A DNA stretch of 64,000 nucleotides from Ruminococcus gauvreauii (GCF_025151995.1 NZ_CP102290.1:1364001-1428000); one strand, 5' to 3'. Shown: positions 1 to 9,481, counted from the stretch's first letter. Notes: a model not told the origin generated them from the sequence alone. Numbers and translations are program-made.

Positions 1-363
1 CTTCATGATCTGCCCCTTGTTCTTCGTTGCAATAACATCCGCAAATTTTTCTGTCAAAACTGCTTTCACTTCTTCAGCAGACAGCAGTTTCGGTGCATAC
101 TCACTGATAATCTCATATCTTGCCTGATATTCCGCCTTCAGATCGGCACGTTCATCCGGGCAGGTGTCCACCTGCTCCTTCACTGTTTTCATTTCTTTTA
201 AGATTACACGGTCTACCAGTTCCTCAGAAATATCTTCCCGGCATCCCTCGTCGATCGCAGCCTTTTTCACCGCGGCGACCACCGAAGAGATGGCTTCCTT
301 TCGCACCTTGTCCCTGGCCTTCATGGCCGTAACCATATCTTTTCTCAATTGTTCCAGCTGCAT
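1..363 (-). CDS. GatB/YqeY domain protein, 3' end outside window
   Basis: The reading frame begins with ATG at 363 and stays open to the left edge, so about 121 residues are visible and the C-terminus is missing. The N-terminus reads MQLEQLRKDMVTAMKARDKV, followed by a helical, lysine-rich stretch and then a second helical region containing YAPKLLSAEEV. This matches YqeY-type proteins (about 150 aa), which resemble the tail domain of the GatB amidotransferase subunit and probably bind tRNA. The cellular role of stand-alone YqeY is not established. A GGAG ribosome binding site precedes the ATG. It follows the radical SAM gene by 16 nt, so the two are probably co-transcribed. Confidence 0.85.
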   Translation of the reverse strand, partial: MQLEQLRKDMVTAMKARDKVRKEAISSVVAAVKKAAIDEGCREDISEELVDRVILKEMKTVKEQVDTCPDERADLKAEYQARYEIISEYAPKLLSAEEVKAVLTEKFADVIATKNKGQIMK

Positions 364-379
364 GTTAATCTCCTCCTTA

Positions 380-1249
380 CTACAGACTTCGGACGCGTTC
401 CGGCCGATACTTTCCAGCTTCTTCAACCTCGTCCAGTTTTCTGAGCATCCCTTCGATATCCTCATTCAGATTACCTTTCAGTACAACATAGTTTGACGCA
501 TGATTGGCACGGAATACGGTTCCCGGAGAATCTACATTTGTCAGAAACAGCCGCATCTCTTCCACCACTTCATCCGGTGTCAGCAGCTCCATCTCACCAG
601 CCGCAATCTTCCTGTAGATCTCGGTCGATTCATCCAGCATCAGGGTCAGAAATCCAACGTAATCCGGACGGATATCGCTGATCAGCTTCGCTGACTCAAC
701 CGCATGTTCTTTCCTGCGTGCCCGTCCGCCAAGCCCTGAGATCAGCGTAATGGACGACTGTATACCCGCGCGGCGCAGTTTTCTTCCTGCTTCAATGATC
801 TCTTCCCTGCTGACTCCCTTGTTGATATCCTTCAGCGTCACGGCATCGCCTGATTCCGCTCCCATATAAACCATTCCCAGACCTGCTTCTGCCAGCGATT
901 TCAGTTCATCCTCCGACTTTCTCAGTATATCTCCCGGTGTTCCGTATGAGGTCACACGTTCCGCGGACGGAAACTTTTCTTTGATAAAGTTCAGGATATC
1001 CAGAAGATCGGGCGTTTTCACAATCAGTGCATCACCATCGGCAAGGAATATCCTGCGGATGTTGTCGCCGTAATTGTCATAAGCCGTCTGAAAGTCTTCC
1101 AGCACCTCTTCTTTTTTTCGGATCCTGAATTTTTTATCTTTATACATGGTGCAGAACGTACACGCATTATGGGCACATCCGATGGTCACCTGGACAATCA
1201 GACTTCTCGCTTCGCTTGGGGGTCTGTATACCATTCCTTCGTATCTCAA
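380..1249 (-). CDS. Radical SAM protein
   Basis: This is a 289-residue protein of the radical SAM superfamily. The cluster-binding motif is GCAHNACTFC near residue 25. Its spacing is Cys-X4-Cys-X2-Cys, one residue longer between the first two cysteines than the classical CX3CX2C. The motif is followed by TMYKDKKFR and by the Gly-rich and beta-strand motifs of a partial TIM barrel (YMGAESGD near 130, SGLGG near 170). The substrate cannot be read from the sequence. The start is taken as TTG at 1249 because AGAGGG lies about 9 nt upstream; the ATG at 1234 has no properly spaced site. It is the first gene of a probable two-gene unit with the yqeY-like gene. Confidence 0.85.
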   Translation of the reverse strand: MRYEGMVYRPPSEARSLIVQVTIGCAHNACTFCTMYKDKKFRIRKKEEVLEDFQTAYDNYGDNIRRIFLADGDALIVKTPDLLDILNFIKEKFPSAERVTSYGTPGDILRKSEDELKSLAEAGLGMVYMGAESGDAVTLKDINKGVSREEIIEAGRKLRRAGIQSSITLISGLGGRARRKEHAVESAKLISDIRPDYVGFLTLMLDESTEIYRKIAAGEMELLTPDEVVEEMRLFLTNVDSPGTVFRANHASNYVVLKGNLNEDIEGMLRKLDEVEEAGKYRPERVRSL

Positions 1250-1471
1250 GTCTTCATCCCTCTTTCTGTTCTTAAATATATATAACTATTCCAAAGAACT
1301 CTTCGTCCCGAACAGTTACGTACATTTATTATAGCACAATCTTTTTCGTGAGCAAGGTCTGGATGAATTTTTACACATTTTTAATGCAGGGTCTGCCGTT
1401 TCCCGTTATACTAAAACCATAACGCTGATAATACGCCATTGGATAAGGAGCGACGAAAGGAGGCGACTGTT

Positions 1472-2383
1472 TTGCATGAAAGCCGCTTGTTTAAAATCTT
1501 ATATTATCTGCTTGACAGAGGAAAAACCACGGCAGCCGAGCTTGCCGCACAGTTTGAGGTGTCTGTCAGGACCATTTACCGTGACATCGATGCGTTGAGC
1601 AGTGCCGGAATCCCCATCTATTCCGTGCAGGGAAAAGGCGGCGGAATCTTTCTTTTAGAAGGCTATGTCATGGATAAAACCTTTATTTCCGCCGAGGAAC
1701 AGCAGCAGCTCATGATGGCGCTGCAGAGTCTGCCCGCAGCATCTCAGGAGATCAGCAGTCTTCTCAGCAAACTTGGCGCCATGTTTCAGCAGAACACCCG
1801 GGACTGGGTTCAGGTTGATTTTTCGCGCTGGGGGAGTACCGAATCTGACCGAAAAAAGTTCTCGCTCATAAAGAATGCGATACTGAACCGCCAATGTCTG
1901 TCGTTCCACTACTTTAATTCCGCAGGACAAGGTACCGACCGAAAGGTCAGGCCGGCGAGACTCCTCTATAAGGCAAACGCATGGTATCTTCAGGCGCTGT
2001 GCCTCCTGAAAAATGATTACCGGACCTTCAAGATAAACCGTATGGACCATATTCAGCTGCTGGATGAATACTTTCATGAATCCCTGCATCCTCCTGACGC
2101 CGAGCCTCTGGAAAAAGCCCCCTCATATCCTCTGATCCGCCTGAGGTTCAGAGCCGCGGCAGCCTACCGGGTATTCGATGAGTTTGACATGAAGGATATT
2201 GAAATTCAGGATAACGGGGACCTGATCGTTTCTCAGTATATGCCGGAGGATGCCTGGCTCTATGGCTACCTGCTGTCATTTGGCGGTCACGTTGATATAC
2301 TTGAACCCAAACGTGTACAGATGAAACTTGCGGAAACTGCAGCGGAAATGTGGCGGAAATATGCAAACCCTGATAATACCTGA
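1472..2383 (+). CDS. HTH/WYL-domain transcriptional regulator (YafY/YobV type)
   Basis: This 303-residue protein has an N-terminal HTH_11 domain (LFKILYYLLDRG, then VSVRTIYRDIDALS as recognition helix), a linker, and a C-terminal WYL ligand-sensing domain (about 130-215, with WYLQALC near 178). Regulators of this type usually sense a small molecule or nucleic acid and often control an adjacent gene. An upstream in-frame TTG at 1439 exists, but the TTG at 1472 follows AAAGGAGG with 8 nt spacing and is the better start. A perfect 19-nt palindrome overlaps its stop codon and lies just before the YoaP-like gene, a candidate target. Confidence 0.85.
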   Translation: MHESRLFKILYYLLDRGKTTAAELAAQFEVSVRTIYRDIDALSSAGIPIYSVQGKGGGIFLLEGYVMDKTFISAEEQQQLMMALQSLPAASQEISSLLSKLGAMFQQNTRDWVQVDFSRWGSTESDRKKFSLIKNAILNRQCLSFHYFNSAGQGTDRKVRPARLLYKANAWYLQALCLLKNDYRTFKINRMDHIQLLDEYFHESLHPPDAEPLEKAPSYPLIRLRFRAAAAYRVFDEFDMKDIEIQDNGDLIVSQYMPEDAWLYGYLLSFGGHVDILEPKRVQMKLAETAAEMWRKYANPDNT

Positions 2384-2397
2384 CATGGCATGTCAGG
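2379..2397. promoter_or_regulatory. Perfect palindrome, candidate operator
   Basis: CCTGACATG-g-CATGTCAGG is an uninterrupted inverted repeat with 9-nt arms. It overlaps the stop codon of the WYL regulator. A TATACT hexamer at 2408-2413 lies 10 nt downstream and could be the -10 element of the next gene; no good -35 element is present. This arrangement fits a regulator-binding site more than a terminator, because no T tract follows. Confidence 0.4.
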
Positions 2398-2448
2398 TTA
2401 ACAGTGCTATACTGAATACAACAAATTATTTAGAAGGAGACCACCACT

Positions 2449-3207
2449 ATGGAATATATTACTGTTGACAGGGAAAATATTGACAGGGAACATATCTGCT
2501 GCTGCATCGCCGACAAAAAAGGAGAAAACGGCGTCGCTCTGAAAAAGGCCTGGATGAAAGACCGATTTGAAGAAGGGCTTGTCTTCCGGCGCTCCAACAC
2601 GAGAGGAAAAGTCTTTATCGAATACATTCCGGCAGAAAACGCATGGTATCCGATCACCGCCGACGGTTATATGCACATCAACTGCTTCTGGGTATCCGGT
2701 CAGTACAAAGGTCACGGCCATTCGAATGAACTGCTTGATTACTGCATACAGGACGCACGCACGAAAGGAAAATCCGGCGTAACCATCATTGCCTCCGACA
2801 AGAAACGCGGTTTTCTCTCAGACCCGGATTATATGGCGTACAAAGGTTTTCGGGCTGTGGATGAGGCCGACCCTTTTTTCGTACTGTACTATCTGCCGTT
2901 CTCAGAGAGTGCACCCGTGCCGGCGTTCCGGGAGTGCGCAAAACACGGGAAAACCGATGAGCCGGGTATGGTCCTCTACTATACCAGCCAATGTCCTCAC
3001 ACCGCAAAGTACGCCTCTCTCATCCAGTCTGCCGCAGGGCGGCACGGATACGCTCTCAGTATGCATAAGATTGAGACCAAAGAGCAGGCACAGAATGCGC
3101 CCACCCCTTTCACTACCTACAGCTTCTTTTTTAACGGTGAATTTGTAACCAACGAAATCCTCAGTGAAAAAAAATTCGAAAAATTTCTGCAGCAGCATGG
3201 CCTGTAA
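2449..3207 (+). CDS. YoaP-like GNAT acetyltransferase with C-terminal thioredoxin-like domain
   Basis: The 252-residue protein carries a GNAT acetyltransferase fold in residues 1-150. The acetyl-CoA loop is VSGQYKGHGHSNELL (about 84-98), followed by GVTIIASDKKRGFLSDPDY. Residues 175-252 form the YoaP extension, a thioredoxin-like module with YYTSQCPHT and a C-terminal FFFNGEFVTNEILS segment. The substrate is unknown. The start ATG follows GAAGGAG at a suitable distance. It lies 65 nt after the WYL regulator in the same direction and is its likely target, though this is inference. Confidence 0.82.
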   Translation: MEYITVDRENIDREHICCCIADKKGENGVALKKAWMKDRFEEGLVFRRSNTRGKVFIEYIPAENAWYPITADGYMHINCFWVSGQYKGHGHSNELLDYCIQDARTKGKSGVTIIASDKKRGFLSDPDYMAYKGFRAVDEADPFFVLYYLPFSESAPVPAFRECAKHGKTDEPGMVLYYTSQCPHTAKYASLIQSAAGRHGYALSMHKIETKEQAQNAPTPFTTYSFFFNGEFVTNEILSEKKFEKFLQQHGL

Positions 3208-3235
3208 GCGTTCACTGTAAAGTGTGGAATTCCAG

Positions 3236-3251
3236 CTTTACACATGTAAAG
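3236..3251. promoter_or_regulatory. Inverted repeat upstream of the UroD-family gene
   Basis: CTTTACA-CA-TGTAAAG has perfect 7-nt arms. It sits about 150 nt before the UroD-family start in a very AT-rich 193-nt gap that holds several further GTAAA/TTTAC half sites. It could be an operator, possibly for the PocR/AraC regulator encoded just downstream. No clear promoter hexamers could be fixed. Confidence 0.25.
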
Positions 3252-3400
3252 ATTTTACCAACTTTGTAAAATTAAAAGAATTTTATCGTAAAAAGTATTA
3301 TATATTACTATCCATTTTACCAAAATCGCAATATTATAATTATATTCTTCTACAAAGAGTAAGAATACAACTTAACTATGACTTTTGGAGGGTTAGTAAT

Positions 3401-4429
3401 ATGAATATGTACAAATGGGTGGACAAATTAATCTACGAAGAAGACAAGAAGGCATTTCCGCTTCTGTCCTTTCCGTCCGTACAGCTGCTGTATGTGACAG
3501 TAAAAGAACTCGTAACCGACAGTAATTATCAGGCTCTCGGCATGAAAATGCTTGCGGACAAGTATCCGATGCCTGCAGTGGCAAGTTTCATGGACCTTTC
3601 CGTCGAGGCCGAGGCGTTCGGCGCCAGTACAGTGTACTCTGCCGACGAAGTTCCGACAATCATCGGTAAGATCGTGGAGACTGAAGAAGAGGCAGACGCC
3701 CTCCGTGTTCCTGAAGTCGGCGAAGGCCGCACCGGTATCTACGTTGAAGGCGTAAGAAAAGCCCTCAAACTGATCACCGACCGCCCTGTTTTTGCAGGCT
3801 GCACCGGACCGTTTTCCCTTGCCGGCCGTCTGATGGATGTCAATGAAGTCATGCTGCAGTGCTATGAGGAACCGGAACTCGTTCACAAGATTTTAAGAAA
3901 AGCAACTGATTTTCTGATTGAATACATCAACGCCTACAAAGCGGTCGGCGCACACGGCATCATTATGGCGGAGCCGCTGGCCGGCGTGTTATCTCCGCAG
4001 CTGATCCAGGAGTTCTCCACAGAATATGTCAAAGAGATTGTGGAGGCGACACAGGAACAGGGATTCATCATTATTTATCACAACTGCGGAAATTACACGA
4101 TTCAGCTGATCGATCAGATTCTGGATACCGGCTGCCGTGTATTCCACTTTGGCGATGCGATCGATATGCGAACGATGATGGAACTTATGCCCCCGGACTG
4201 TGTGGCTATGGGAAACATCAGCCCGTCCCAGCAGTTTCGAAACGGCACCCCTCAGTCCGTCAGGATTGAAACGGTTCGTCTTCTGGAGAACTGTAAAGAG
4301 TACCGCAACTTTGTCATCTCATCCGGCTGTGATATCCCGCCGCTGACAGAATTTGAAAATATTGATGCATTTTTTGAAACGGTAGATTCATTCTATTACA
4401 AACAACGCCTCTTAGATATCATAATGTAG
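3401..4429 (+). CDS. Uroporphyrinogen decarboxylase (UroD) family, MtaA-like methyltransferase
   Basis: The 342-residue protein has the UroD/MtaA TIM-barrel fold. In MtaA-type enzymes a zinc site of the form His-X-Cys...Cys activates a thiol acceptor. Here IIYHNCGN (about 222-229) and SSGCDIPP (about 313-320) supply the expected ligands, so it resembles cobamide-dependent methyltransferases rather than heme-pathway UroD. The acceptor and donor are unknown; no corrinoid protein gene is adjacent. The ATG at 3401 follows TTTGGAGGG with about 8 nt spacing; a longer in-frame extension to 3224 is AT-rich non-coding sequence. A terminator follows, then a PocR-type regulator. Confidence 0.8.
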   Translation: MNMYKWVDKLIYEEDKKAFPLLSFPSVQLLYVTVKELVTDSNYQALGMKMLADKYPMPAVASFMDLSVEAEAFGASTVYSADEVPTIIGKIVETEEEADALRVPEVGEGRTGIYVEGVRKALKLITDRPVFAGCTGPFSLAGRLMDVNEVMLQCYEEPELVHKILRKATDFLIEYINAYKAVGAHGIIMAEPLAGVLSPQLIQEFSTEYVKEIVEATQEQGFIIIYHNCGNYTIQLIDQILDTGCRVFHFGDAIDMRTMMELMPPDCVAMGNISPSQQFRNGTPQSVRIETVRLLENCKEYRNFVISSGCDIPPLTEFENIDAFFETVDSFYYKQRLLDIIM

Positions 4430-4463
4430 CCTTTTTCTATCCCTTTGGGAATTCCTTCATTAG

Positions 4464-4503
4464 AAAAAGGGCAAAGATTTTCATAAAGTCTTTGCCCTTT
4501 TTC
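4464..4503 (+). terminator. Intrinsic terminator after the UroD-family gene
   Basis: AAAGGGCAAAGA pairs perfectly with TCTTTGCCCTTT across an 11-nt loop, and a run of T follows. It separates the UroD-family gene from the PocR/AraC regulator. Confidence 0.85.
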
Positions 4504-4568
4504 ACTTCTTGTGATATCTTTATGGTATACACTAAAATTTTTACAAAAAGGGAAAGAAAGTACTATCT

Positions 4569-5792
4569 ATGGATTCCATATTAATTAAACAGGCGCAAAA
4601 ATACTGCCGACATTTTGAAACACTTTTTGATATCCACTGTATACCGGTGGACTGTACAAATAATACACTGTATCTGGAAACAGATGTTACCACCGACCTG
4701 TGCAAGTCATGTGAAAAGCATCTTGGCTCCAAATGTTATGGAATTAACGCTTTTATCCACGGCTGCCAGGAAGCTTACCGCTGGGACGGTATGTACATCT
4801 ACTTCTGCAATCTCGGACTCGTCCTTGTCTCCACGTTTATCTCCGACGAAAAGGGAAACCTGTCCGGAGGAATCGTTGCCGGTCCGCTTTGTATGGGCAA
4901 CATGGATGACTCCCTCTCTGAAATACCGAATTCCGATCTCCGCAAGATCGTGGCCGAAATGCCCTGCTATCCGCCGGAACAGATTCAGAGTCTCGCTGAG
5001 GTTATGTCAGCCATTACCTCTTATATCTCCGGTATCTCCCACGGAAGAGCGGGCCGTTATTTCTACAGCCAGGAATCTCTGCTGAACAACATCTATGCAG
5101 AGAAGATCAAAAGTTTCTCTGAAAACGATTACTATACATACCCGATCGCACAGGAACGGCGCCTCCGCTCGGCGATCAGAAACCGCGACAAAGAAGAGGC
5201 TGAAAATGTCCTGAATCAGATACTGGCATACATTTATGTTTCCAACAACTCGAATCTTGAAGCCATCAAGCCGCGAATCACGGAGCTGATGATCGTTATA
5301 TCCCGTACAGCCGTCGATGCAGGCGCTGATATGGAGAAGATCGATCTGATCACACAGAATTCGCTGAAGCATGTGGACACTTTCAAGACGATCGAAGACT
5401 TAAGTGCCTGGGTATCAAATATCATGCACAGCTTTATCTCGAGCACCTTCGATTACGACCGCCTGAAGCATGCAGATACGATTCACAAGGTGGACAAGTA
5501 TATCCAGACACATTATCAGCACAAGCTGACGCTGGACGAAATAGCCTCAAAGACGTATCTGAGCAAAACGTATCTGTGCAGCATCTTCAAGAAAGAAACC
5601 GGCGAGACTATCACCAACTACATTAATAAAGTCAGGATCGAGAAAAGCAAGCTTCTTTTCTCGGATGAAAAACTTACTATCGTAGAAATCGCAAACATGT
5701 GCGGTTTCGAGGACCAGAGTTATTTCACCAAGATCTTTAAAAGCTATGTGGGCATGACGCCAAAAAAATACAGAGAAAGCCGTAAGCGCTGA
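4569..5792 (+). CDS. AraC-family regulator with PocR sensory domain
   Basis: The 407-residue protein has a PocR ligand-binding domain at residues 1-165 and an AraC-type double HTH at about 300-407. The sensory domain carries a cysteine cluster (CKSCEKHLGSKCYG) typical of this family. The HTH region reads LTLDEIASKTYLSKTYLCSIF and IVEIANMCGFEDQSYFTKIFK. In the founding member, PocR, the domain helps sense propanediol and control cobalamin-linked genes. Here it follows a MtaA-like gene, so control of one-carbon or cobamide-linked metabolism is a reasonable inference. The start ATG has a GGGAAAGAAAG site upstream. Confidence 0.85.
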   Translation: MDSILIKQAQKYCRHFETLFDIHCIPVDCTNNTLYLETDVTTDLCKSCEKHLGSKCYGINAFIHGCQEAYRWDGMYIYFCNLGLVLVSTFISDEKGNLSGGIVAGPLCMGNMDDSLSEIPNSDLRKIVAEMPCYPPEQIQSLAEVMSAITSYISGISHGRAGRYFYSQESLLNNIYAEKIKSFSENDYYTYPIAQERRLRSAIRNRDKEEAENVLNQILAYIYVSNNSNLEAIKPRITELMIVISRTAVDAGADMEKIDLITQNSLKHVDTFKTIEDLSAWVSNIMHSFISSTFDYDRLKHADTIHKVDKYIQTHYQHKLTLDEIASKTYLSKTYLCSIFKKETGETITNYINKVRIEKSKLLFSDEKLTIVEIANMCGFEDQSYFTKIFKSYVGMTPKKYRESRKR

Positions 5793-5817
5793 TGCTTACG
5801 GCTTCTTTTCATATTCA

Positions 5818-8295
5818 TCACAGTTCCCATCTCACCGTGCTCCCCTTCGCAGTCCGTGATACCACGAGCTTCCTGTCAATCTGCTCCTTCAGCTCAGATA
5901 CATGAGAAATAATACCCACCAGCCGATCCGCACCCGCCAGTTCGTTCAGTATGGCAATCGCCTGTTCTCTTGCTTCATCATCGAGCGATCCAAACCCTTC
6001 GTCGATAAACATGGTATCCATCCGGATGGCCCCGGCAGTGTCTGAGATCACATCAGCCAGACCAAGCGCCATGGAAAGCGCAGCCAGAAAAGATTCCCCT
6101 CCCGAGAGCGTCTTGACATCTCTGGTGCTGTCTGTGACCGGGCTGTAGACGTCTAGGTCGAGCCCCGCCTGTCCCCTTGTCCCCAGATTCTGAAACTCCC
6201 TGCAGCGCAGCATCAGCTGACTGGACGTCATGCGTATGAATCTCCGGTTCGCACACCGAATCACCTGTTCAAAAAACTGTCTCTGAATATATGTCTCAAA
6301 ATCCAGTTTCACGCTGCCCCCCAGCGCTCCATTCGCCGTTCTGGAAAGAGTCGTCAGCACATCACACCGTTTCTGCAATGCCCTCCGCTCCTCTGCCAGT
6401 CGGTTCAGAGCCTCCAGTGATTCCTCGTTTCTCTTATTTCTTCCGTACCATTCCCGGCTTTCCTCTTCCAGCTTCCTCTTTTCTTCTTTCAGTTCTTTCA
6501 GCGCTTCACTGACAGCTGTCTCATCTGCCGGCCGCTTTCCCTGTGTCTGCTCCCGGTAAAAGCGCAGCGCCTCATCAGCCCGGATCACGGATTCCCGGTA
6601 ATTCTCAAGCGTCTCTTCCAGCTCCTCCAGCTGACTCTTCCCGATCAACGCATCCCTGTATGACGTCTCGTCTTTAAATCCCGCCTCCGAAACTGCATGA
6701 AGGTACCGTTCCTGTGCTTTGCGAAAGCGCTGTTCCTCATCCCTTTTCATACCTGAGAGCTGTCTTAGCTGACCTTCCATCCCGCTGATTTCCCGGAGTA
6801 TTTCCTGGTATACTCCCTGCTCATTTGCCCTGGCCTCCTCCAGCTGCTGGTCCAGCTGCCGCACTTTTTTTTCAGCATCTTCGAGCGCCTTTTTAGACTG
6901 TTGGGCCTGCTGCTGTCCAGGCGCATCCCCCGGCAGTTCTGCTTTGAAAGGATGATGCGCGGAACCGCACACCGGGCACTTCATCCCCTCCTCCAGATTC
7001 CGTGCCATGATTCCTGCCTGTGCCCGCAAAAACTCTTCCTGTATTGTTTCAAACGCCAGCCTGCAGTTTTCCGCATCCTGTACGGCTTTCTGCAGGCGGC
7101 TGGAAGCTGCCGCCCGTTTACTCGCTGCCTCCCACAGGCGCTTTGCGTCACTCCCGTTTTCCTCCTCCGGAAGCCGGACCAGATTGTCCGGATCTGAACT
7201 GTAACAATCGGCCACTCTTTTCGTACGTGCGGCCCGCGACTCCAGCTTTGCTGCCTGTGCGTGCAGTCTCCTGACGACGGTTTCCTTTTGTGCGCATTCC
7301 TGTTCAAAAAACTCTACTCTTTCTGCCTTTTTCGCAGCTTCAATCCTTCCCTGCAGCTCCTCCATCGGCCTCTGGCTGTCAGAAAGCTCACGTTTTCTGT
7401 CTTCCGCCTGCTTCAGGCCTTCGAACAGCTGATTGACGGCTTGCGCAGCCTCCAGTGCAGCGGCAGTCTGCCCGTATTTCCTCTGGTTTTCCTCTATGCG
7501 AACAGACAACCGTTCCAGCCGCCTGACTCCACCGTTCGTCATCTCCCGGAGCATGGGGAGGATCAGACTGAAATCCGGCTCCAGCTCTGCCTTTAGTTCC
7601 CGCTCCCACTCCTCCCGGCGGGCAAATTCCGGCGGGCATACCGCGTGTTCCATCTCCCGTCTGATGTCCTTTCTGTTCTCCAAAAGCGCCTCCTGGCTCT
7701 CCCTGGCCTCCTGTTTCAGCTCGTCCTGCACCCTCCGGTATATGCGGGTGTCAAAAATCCTGGAGAAAATCAGACCCCGCTCCTGCGACTGCGCGTGCAG
7801 CAGGCGCAGAAAATCCCCCTGTGCAATCATGACCATCTGCGCAAACTGCTGAACATCCAGTCCTATGATCTCCACGATTTTCTGGTTTACCGCCGTTTTA
7901 TTTCCCTCATATTCGCTTCCGTCGGGCATGATCAGTTCAACTTTCGCCCGTTCTGTCGTCTGTCCCCGTTTACCGTCTGCATCTCTTCTCTTTTTTTCCC
8001 TCAGATACTCCGGATTCCGGCGGACGGTGTACTCCTCTCCACGGTAACAGAACGTAAATTCCACATATGTCCGGGCGGAAAGATCGGCATACTGGCTGCG
8101 CATCATCCCGCCGTCCCTCTTCTGCCCGCTGGTACGGTCATAAAGCGCATACGCAATGGCATCAAATATCGTAGTCTTCCCTGCGCCTGTATCACCCGTG
8201 ACCAGAAAGATCCCCTGCTGTACCTTCGTAAAATCTATGACTGTCTCGCCGGCATAAGACCCGAACGCTGACATTACCAGTCTCACTGGTTTCAT
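5818..8295 (-). CDS. sbcC: Exonuclease subunit SbcC
   Basis: SbcC is the SMC-like ATPase of the SbcCD nuclease, which cleaves DNA hairpins and ends and acts in double-strand break repair. The 825-residue protein shows Walker A GDTGAGKT (34-41), a long coiled coil, a zinc hook CPVCGSAHHP near the middle, the ABC signature TLSGGESF near 735, and Walker B MFIDEGFGSLD. At 825 aa it is shorter than the 1000 or so typical of E. coli SbcC, because the coiled coils are shorter. It overlaps the end of sbcD by 4 nt with AGGAGG before its ATG. Confidence 0.95.
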   Translation of the reverse strand: MKPVRLVMSAFGSYAGETVIDFTKVQQGIFLVTGDTGAGKTTIFDAIAYALYDRTSGQKRDGGMMRSQYADLSARTYVEFTFCYRGEEYTVRRNPEYLREKKRRDADGKRGQTTERAKVELIMPDGSEYEGNKTAVNQKIVEIIGLDVQQFAQMVMIAQGDFLRLLHAQSQERGLIFSRIFDTRIYRRVQDELKQEARESQEALLENRKDIRREMEHAVCPPEFARREEWERELKAELEPDFSLILPMLREMTNGGVRRLERLSVRIEENQRKYGQTAAALEAAQAVNQLFEGLKQAEDRKRELSDSQRPMEELQGRIEAAKKAERVEFFEQECAQKETVVRRLHAQAAKLESRAARTKRVADCYSSDPDNLVRLPEEENGSDAKRLWEAASKRAAASSRLQKAVQDAENCRLAFETIQEEFLRAQAGIMARNLEEGMKCPVCGSAHHPFKAELPGDAPGQQQAQQSKKALEDAEKKVRQLDQQLEEARANEQGVYQEILREISGMEGQLRQLSGMKRDEEQRFRKAQERYLHAVSEAGFKDETSYRDALIGKSQLEELEETLENYRESVIRADEALRFYREQTQGKRPADETAVSEALKELKEEKRKLEEESREWYGRNKRNEESLEALNRLAEERRALQKRCDVLTTLSRTANGALGGSVKLDFETYIQRQFFEQVIRCANRRFIRMTSSQLMLRCREFQNLGTRGQAGLDLDVYSPVTDSTRDVKTLSGGESFLAALSMALGLADVISDTAGAIRMDTMFIDEGFGSLDDEAREQAIAILNELAGADRLVGIISHVSELKEQIDRKLVVSRTAKGSTVRWEL

Positions 8296-9443
8296 ATTGC
8301 CTCCTCCTTTGCCCGATCCAGCATGCTGCTCATGATCCTTTTTTCTTCTTCTGTCATCTCACGTCCCTGCATCTGCCTGAAGAATACTGCAAATGCCGCC
8401 CCGGGATCCTGTTCCCAACTTACCCCCTCCGTTTCCTCCAGCAGGCTGCGGGTTCTGCTGTTTTCTGCTTTCACTTCCAGAATGCGGGGGTATACGCGTT
8501 CCAGCAGTTCCCGGGGCTGATACAGTTCTCCTTCATCTGTCAGCGTGACGCTGACGTAATCCTCACACCGTTCTTTCTCAAGCAGTTCAGCGAGAGTGCC
8601 CTTCCTGCGTGTGACATCGTAAAGCGGCGACAGCGGAAGCTTCCGGAATTCGGGCTCTTCCCCTTTGCCTTTCAGCGTCACTTCAAGCAGCGCCTTTTCC
8701 TGTTTCCATTCACTGACAGAGTATTTCAGCAAAGTACCGCAGTAACGGACCCATGGTTCTTTCACCTTCTGTGCCCCGTGAATATGTCCCAGCGCAGCGT
8801 AGTCAAAACCCGCAAGCGCCTGGATGTCCACATTATCCATGCCGCCCACATGAACGGTCTCCGAATCGCTCAGTTCGGGAACATGGCTGCCGGCAGTATA
8901 AAACTGATGAGAGACGAGAACATTTCTTTTTTCTAAATCTATATTTTCTCTGCCGATCAGTTTCCGGACCACGGCATCATAACTGTCCGCAGATTCCTCC
9001 CCAAGCGCCCTGCGCACATACCCCGGTTTTACGAATGGCAAAAGATAGAAACAGACTTCCCCGTATGCATCTTCCAGCGTCACCTTTGTCAGCCTGTCCT
9101 GTGGAGCTGCCGGTGCTGCAGCCGCTATATAAATCTGGTTCTCCCTAAGAATGGAGCTAGCAAACTGCAGACGTTTCGGTGAATCATGATTTCCGCTGAT
9201 GATCAGGATGGGAATCTGCGGACGAATCCTGGAGAGTTCCGTTAAAAACGAATCAAAGATGGCCACCGCCTCCCCGGAGGGAGCCGCCTTGTCATAAATA
9301 TCCCCCGCAATCACGACGGCATCCGGTCGTTCTGTCCTCGCATATTCTGCAATCTGGCGCAGAATGTGTATCTGATCCTCCTGCAGATTGTAATGGTGCA
9401 GCTGTTTTCCGATATGCAGGTCTGATAAATGAAAAAATCTCAT
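8292..9443 (-). CDS. sbcD: Exonuclease subunit SbcD
   Basis: SbcD is the metallophosphoesterase nuclease subunit that pairs with SbcC. The 383-residue protein contains the Mre11-like metal-binding motifs in order: LSDLHIGK (6-13), AGDIYD (about 46-51), SGNHDSPKRL (about 83-92) and LGHIHG near 220. GGGAGGAATAG lies before the ATG. The gene is first in the sbcDC pair, with a 4-nt overlap to sbcC, so translation is probably coupled. Confidence 0.95.
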   Translation of the reverse strand: MRFFHLSDLHIGKQLHHYNLQEDQIHILRQIAEYARTERPDAVVIAGDIYDKAAPSGEAVAIFDSFLTELSRIRPQIPILIISGNHDSPKRLQFASSILRENQIYIAAAAPAAPQDRLTKVTLEDAYGEVCFYLLPFVKPGYVRRALGEESADSYDAVVRKLIGRENIDLEKRNVLVSHQFYTAGSHVPELSDSETVHVGGMDNVDIQALAGFDYAALGHIHGAQKVKEPWVRYCGTLLKYSVSEWKQEKALLEVTLKGKGEEPEFRKLPLSPLYDVTRRKGTLAELLEKERCEDYVSVTLTDEGELYQPRELLERVYPRILEVKAENSRTRSLLEETEGVSWEQDPGAAFAVFFRQMQGREMTEEEKRIMSSMLDRAKEEAI

Positions 9444-9481
9444 AACTATTCCTCCCGGTTACTCCCGTTTTAAGCCAGTAA

